Origin: an uncultured Achromobacter sp.
Lineage (GTDB): Bacteria > Pseudomonadota > Gammaproteobacteria > Burkholderiales > Burkholderiaceae_B
DNA: 5,702 nt
Direction of reading: 5' to 3'
Assembly: GCA_913775005.1 (NCBI GenBank)
Contig: CAJYKY010000550.1
Span: 1 to 5,702 of the forward strand
Shown here: piece after piece, positions 5,030-5,702 of the stretch
Layout: every line of letters begins with the position of its first letter
How positions within the stretch are numbered: the first letter of the stretch is position 1
Position numbers and translations under genes: made by a program
The notes under the pieces: model-generated
The model's database searches: none
Told to the model about the DNA's origin: nothing
Seen by the model: the letters and a program-made list of their open reading frames with translations, nothing else

Positions 5030-5698
5030 GTGAATAACGTTGTTGGATTGAACCAGGCCCAGGCGGCCACGATGCTGAAGTTGCAGGACTATCTGAACAG
5101 CATGATCAATCCCGACTGGGTCAACGGCGGATCCCGCTTCCTGCGTGCCGCGTTCGTCGAATCGGCCGAGGCCCTGGAACACCACGGCTGGAAGTGGTGG
5201 AAAAAACAGACCATCGATCTGCCCCAGGTGCAGATGGAACTGGTCGACATCCTGCACTTCTATCTGTCGCACACCATCGTTCAACATGGCGGCCAGCAAG
5301 AAGACGCGGCGCGCACGCTGATGGCCGACCTGGCCTCGCCCGCGTCGGTGGTGCTTGATGGCAAGACGTACGCGCTGGATGCGTTGACGGTGCCAGAGCT
5401 GCTGGAGCTGATCGGCGGCCTGTCCGTGTGCGGCCGCGCCAGCTACAAGGTGCTGGAGCAGACGATGACGGCGTGCCAAATGAGCTGGAACGATGCCTAC
5501 ACGCAGTACGTGTCCAAGAACGTGTTGAACATTTTCCGCCAGCAGCACGGCTACAAGGAAGGCACGTACATCAAGATCTGGAACGGCGAAGAAGACAACG
5601 TGGTGCTGGCTCGCCTGTTGTCGCAGCTGGATCCGGCCAGCGCGGATTTTGCCGATGCCTTGCAGCGCGACCTGGAACAGGCTTACGCGCGCTTGTGA
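5030..5698 (+). CDS. dUTP diphosphatase, all-alpha type (dUTPase_2, MazG-like superfamily)
   Basis: This enzyme hydrolyses dUTP (often also dUDP) to dUMP and so keeps uracil out of DNA. The 222-residue product has the all-alpha, Mg-dependent family layout seen in Campylobacter, kinetoplastids and some phages. It starts LNQAQAATMLKLQDYLN; the metal-binding ExxE is Glu44/Glu47 in FVESAEALEHHGWKWWK; the second acidic pair is Glu70/Asp73 in QMELVDILHFYLSH. The C-terminal block is KNVLNIFRQQHGYK (163-176), Trp184 and EDN (188-190). It is unrelated in fold to the trimeric beta-type Dut. I start it at GTG 5030, which sits 5 nt after GGAG (5021-5024). The in-frame GTG at 5024 overlaps that ribosome site and is unlikely. 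The stop at 5696-5698 lies just inside the window. It is preceded by its own probable promoter and a leader hairpin, so it may be transcribed apart from the membrane-protein pair. The related dCTP-pyrophosphatase activity cannot be excluded from sequence. Confidence 0.9.
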   Translation: MNNVVGLNQAQAATMLKLQDYLNSMINPDWVNGGSRFLRAAFVESAEALEHHGWKWWKKQTIDLPQVQMELVDILHFYLSHTIVQHGGQQEDAARTLMADLASPASVVLDGKTYALDALTVPELLELIGGLSVCGRASYKVLEQTMTACQMSWNDAYTQYVSKNVLNIFRQQHGYKEGTYIKIWNGEEDNVVLARLLSQLDPASADFADALQRDLEQAYARL

Positions 5699-5702
5699 TG
5701 CC

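Overview
The window is high-GC DNA with the dense gene packing, GC-rich third codon positions and protein families of a betaproteobacterium, most likely of the Bordetella/Achromobacter group (Burkholderiales). This placement is inferred from protein style and composition; no rRNA or other marker is present. There are six protein genes. The left half is read on the minus strand and the right third on the plus strand. No tRNA, rRNA, CRISPR array or insertion sequence was seen.

Left block (1-2569, minus strand). In transcription order it holds an IclR-type regulator (2421-1654), a Ser-His-Glu dipeptidase of the PepE family (1539-835), and a DUF1177-type protein (838 leftward) whose ATG overlaps the pepE stop by 4 bp. 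The DUF1177 gene is cut by the left edge. It is also disrupted by a perfect 111-bp inverted repeat (1-111 against 133-243, 21-bp spacer) that folds the gene back on itself. This looks like a fold-back chimera or an assembly-end artefact, less likely a real inverted duplication. Upstream of the IclR gene lie two tandem GTTCC-N7-GGAAC-type operators with centres 21 bp apart, almost certainly the regulator's own binding sites. The block looks like a self-regulated peptide or amino-acid-derivative catabolic unit that continues beyond the window.

Middle (2521-3610, minus strand). A YdjM-type membrane metal-dependent hydrolase carries a long C-terminal extension. It ends in a clear intrinsic terminator at 2522-2547, which separates it from the IclR block.

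Right block (3718-5698, plus strand). A DedA-family membrane protein is followed after 16 bp by a small unrecognised protein with two predicted membrane segments, so the two are probably co-transcribed. After a 132-bp gap with two stem-loops and an extended -10-like element comes an all-alpha (MazG-like superfamily) dUTPase, best started at a GTG at 5030.

No previously undescribed multi-gene system is evident. The most noteworthy signals are the fold-back palindrome at the left edge, the twin operators, and the structured leader of the dUTPase gene.
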